From: a virus
Strand: one strand, 5' to 3'
DNA: 42,786 nucleotides
Virus record (IMG/VR): IMGVR_UViG_3300032073_000059
Span: 1-42,786 of that record
Position 1 is the first letter of the stretch; the number at the start of each line of letters is the position of its first letter. The position numbers and the translations under genes are program-made. Shown piece by piece: positions 41,782 to 42,786 of this stretch. The notes under the pieces are model-generated. The model had not been told where the DNA came from. It did not search any database and saw only the letters and a list, made by a program, of their open reading frames with translations.

Positions 41782-42786
41782 TATAAGCCTGTTATTTCAC
41801 ATGATCCACCGGCACAGGCTAATTCACCAGATAGATCAGTTTCGTCAGTTTGTTCCATTACATTTTCAAGATTTACATCTTGTAGTAATTTAACTAACTG
41901 ATCAAACTTCTTTTTAGTTATATCTTCAAACGGAGCTTGAGTGTATGTACCACCATCATAAGGTAATACAGACAAACCGTTGTAGCAGTCTCTGTTTTTC
42001 CACATCCATTGACCAGCTTTATCCCAGTCATCTTTCTTTAAACTTATAGTAGCAGATACATTATGTGTATTACTACCGGCCGTGTGGCCAGGCGCAACCC
42101 ATTGTGTAGCTACTTTTTTTACACGTTCAAGTAAATCAAAAGCAGACTCAGTTCTTAATATAGAACCTTTAGGTGCTGACTGAGGTATTTCAATTACAGC
42201 AGTGTCGTGTGGCCTGAAATATTCATCTTGCACAAGTTCAGGGTGATTACTAACTAGGTATTTATATATAGCTTCATTTTTACCAACACGCAGTCTACGC
42301 ATATAATAATCATTGTGCCACGCGTGAATACCTGAAGATGTTCCAAGTACAAGAGATGTTGTTCCTGCAGGTTTAACACACGTTGTACGTGCCGCGGGAT
42401 TTATACCTATCAATTTTGAAACTCGCTTGTTCTCTTGTTTTACGATATTTGCACCTTCCTGCATATCCAGCTGGAGTACAGCGGCACTCCCTATTCCTGT
42501 CATGGACACACCGATAAGCGCATCTTTCTCTGTTGTCTCTTGCCATATTTCTCTTAAGTAATGAAATTCAGTATATCCAGCTTGTAATGTTCCTATAAAC
42601 GTTGCAGCTTTAACTCTTGCATTATAATCGTCTTGATCAACAACGTTAGACACATTAACTTCACACAGGTTGCAGAACTGAAAAGGACGCAGTCCTATTT
42701 CGCAGCAAGGATTAGTGCCCCAATCTTTGTCATGACTAAAATAGATACCCGGCTCTCCAGATCCCGACAACTCTATGCGTTTCCAC
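41781..42786 (-). CDS. nrdJ: Class II (B12-dependent) ribonucleotide reductase, 5'-partial
   Basis: The C-terminal ~335 residues of an adenosylcobalamin-dependent ribonucleotide reductase, which makes deoxynucleotides for phage replication. The frame is open to the window edge and the residues before the apparent TTG start (WKRIELSGSGEPGI) continue the family pattern, so the gene extends beyond the window. Signatures are NPCCEIGL with the catalytic Asn-Pro-Cys-x-Glu (42699-42713), the CVKPAGTTSLVLGTSSGIHA loop, and the C-terminal redox pair CAGGSC near 41800-41820, which has the C-x4-C spacing of the monomeric Lactobacillus-type triphosphate reductase. The monomeric-type features favour NrdJ/RTPR over class I. 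It heads the minus-strand group and marks the nucleotide-metabolism/replication side of the genome. Confidence 0.88.
   Translation of the reverse strand, partial: WKRIELSGSGEPGIYFSHDKDWGTNPCCEIGLRPFQFCNLCEVNVSNVVDQDDYNARVKAATFIGTLQAGYTEFHYLREIWQETTEKDALIGVSMTGIGSAAVLQLDMQEGANIVKQENKRVSKLIGINPAARTTCVKPAGTTSLVLGTSSGIHAWHNDYYMRRLRVGKNEAIYKYLVSNHPELVQDEYFRPHDTAVIEIPQSAPKGSILRTESAFDLLERVKKVATQWVAPGHTAGSNTHNVSATISLKKDDWDKAGQWMWKNRDCYNGLSVLPYDGGTYTQAPFEDITKKKFDQLVKLLQDVNLENVMEQTDETDLSGELACAGGSCEITGL

Noticed and set aside
1-42786. tRNA genes, CRISPR arrays, insertion sequences, integrase or attachment sites
   Set aside because: None seen. Intergenic gaps are too short for most of these, and no transposase, recombinase or repeat-spacer pattern was found by eye.

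Overview
The window is a stretch of a tailed-phage genome, most likely a short-tailed (podovirus-type) marine phage of a Bacteroidetes/Flavobacteriia host. This rests on reading translated sequence only; no database search was run. Pointers to the host are: AT-rich DNA; gene starts preceded by A/T-rich leaders with almost no Shine-Dalgarno sequence; signal peptides ending in Ala-Gln (NAQ, LAQ); outer-membrane-type beta-barrel proteins; and a secreted protein whose last ~40 residues look like a type IX secretion (T9SS) sorting domain. The gene order (terminase, portal, scaffold, major capsid protein, connector/ring proteins, P22 gp10-like nozzle, ejection proteins) resembles P22-like and crAss-like podoviruses.

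Layout. (1) 1-8.2 kb, DNA packaging and head: large terminase (5' end cut by the window edge), portal, acidic scaffold-like protein, major capsid protein, a strong terminator, then an unidentified late protein. (2) 8.3-19.8 kb, connector and tail: two ring/adaptor-like proteins, a 1964-residue nozzle/stabilisation-like protein ending in seven Cys-rich repeats, and three less certain virion proteins. (3) 19.8-29.2 kb, ejection module: a Gln/Ala-rich small protein, a 506-residue protein and a 2401-residue polyvalent protein with metallopeptidase, PD-(D/E)XK-nuclease-like and HAD-phosphatase-like signatures. (4) 29.2-33.3 kb, an envelope island: an outer-membrane-like lipoprotein, a staphylococcal-nuclease homologue, a small membrane protein, a secreted thioredoxin-fold protein without its cysteines, and a secreted repeat protein with a T9SS-like tail. 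(5) 33.3-40.8 kb, surface and adhesion: four small related beta-rich proteins, an M15-type endolysin, and fibres including one with three 'AELNILDG' repeat arrays, one with an S74 autoproteolytic chaperone and one with a LamG-like lectin domain, ending in a 42-codon membrane ORF. (6) 40.9-42.8 kb, minus strand, convergent with the rest: class II (B12-dependent) ribonucleotide reductase (cut by the window edge), a small outer-membrane barrel, a small membrane protein and an Hc1/histone-H1-like protein. A hairpin that can terminate in both directions separates the two transcription directions.

Coding density is very high. No gap over 300 bases lacks a gene; the largest, 40684-40879, holds the 42-codon ORF and the terminator. 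I saw no tRNA, rRNA, CRISPR array, insertion sequence, integrase or attachment site. The replication genes presumably lie outside the window, beyond the reductase.

The most striking signals are: (a) protein repeats that are identical in amino acids but almost maximally different in codons, including a 41-residue block with 33 of 41 codons changed and no residue changed; (b) a phage-encoded set of envelope/secreted proteins, one apparently addressed to the host T9SS; (c) the same Cys-rich repeat in a predicted virion nozzle and in that secreted protein; (d) a thioredoxin-like protein whose WCxxC site reads WNxxN; (e) matching pentamer-repeat leaders in front of two unrelated genes on opposite strands.
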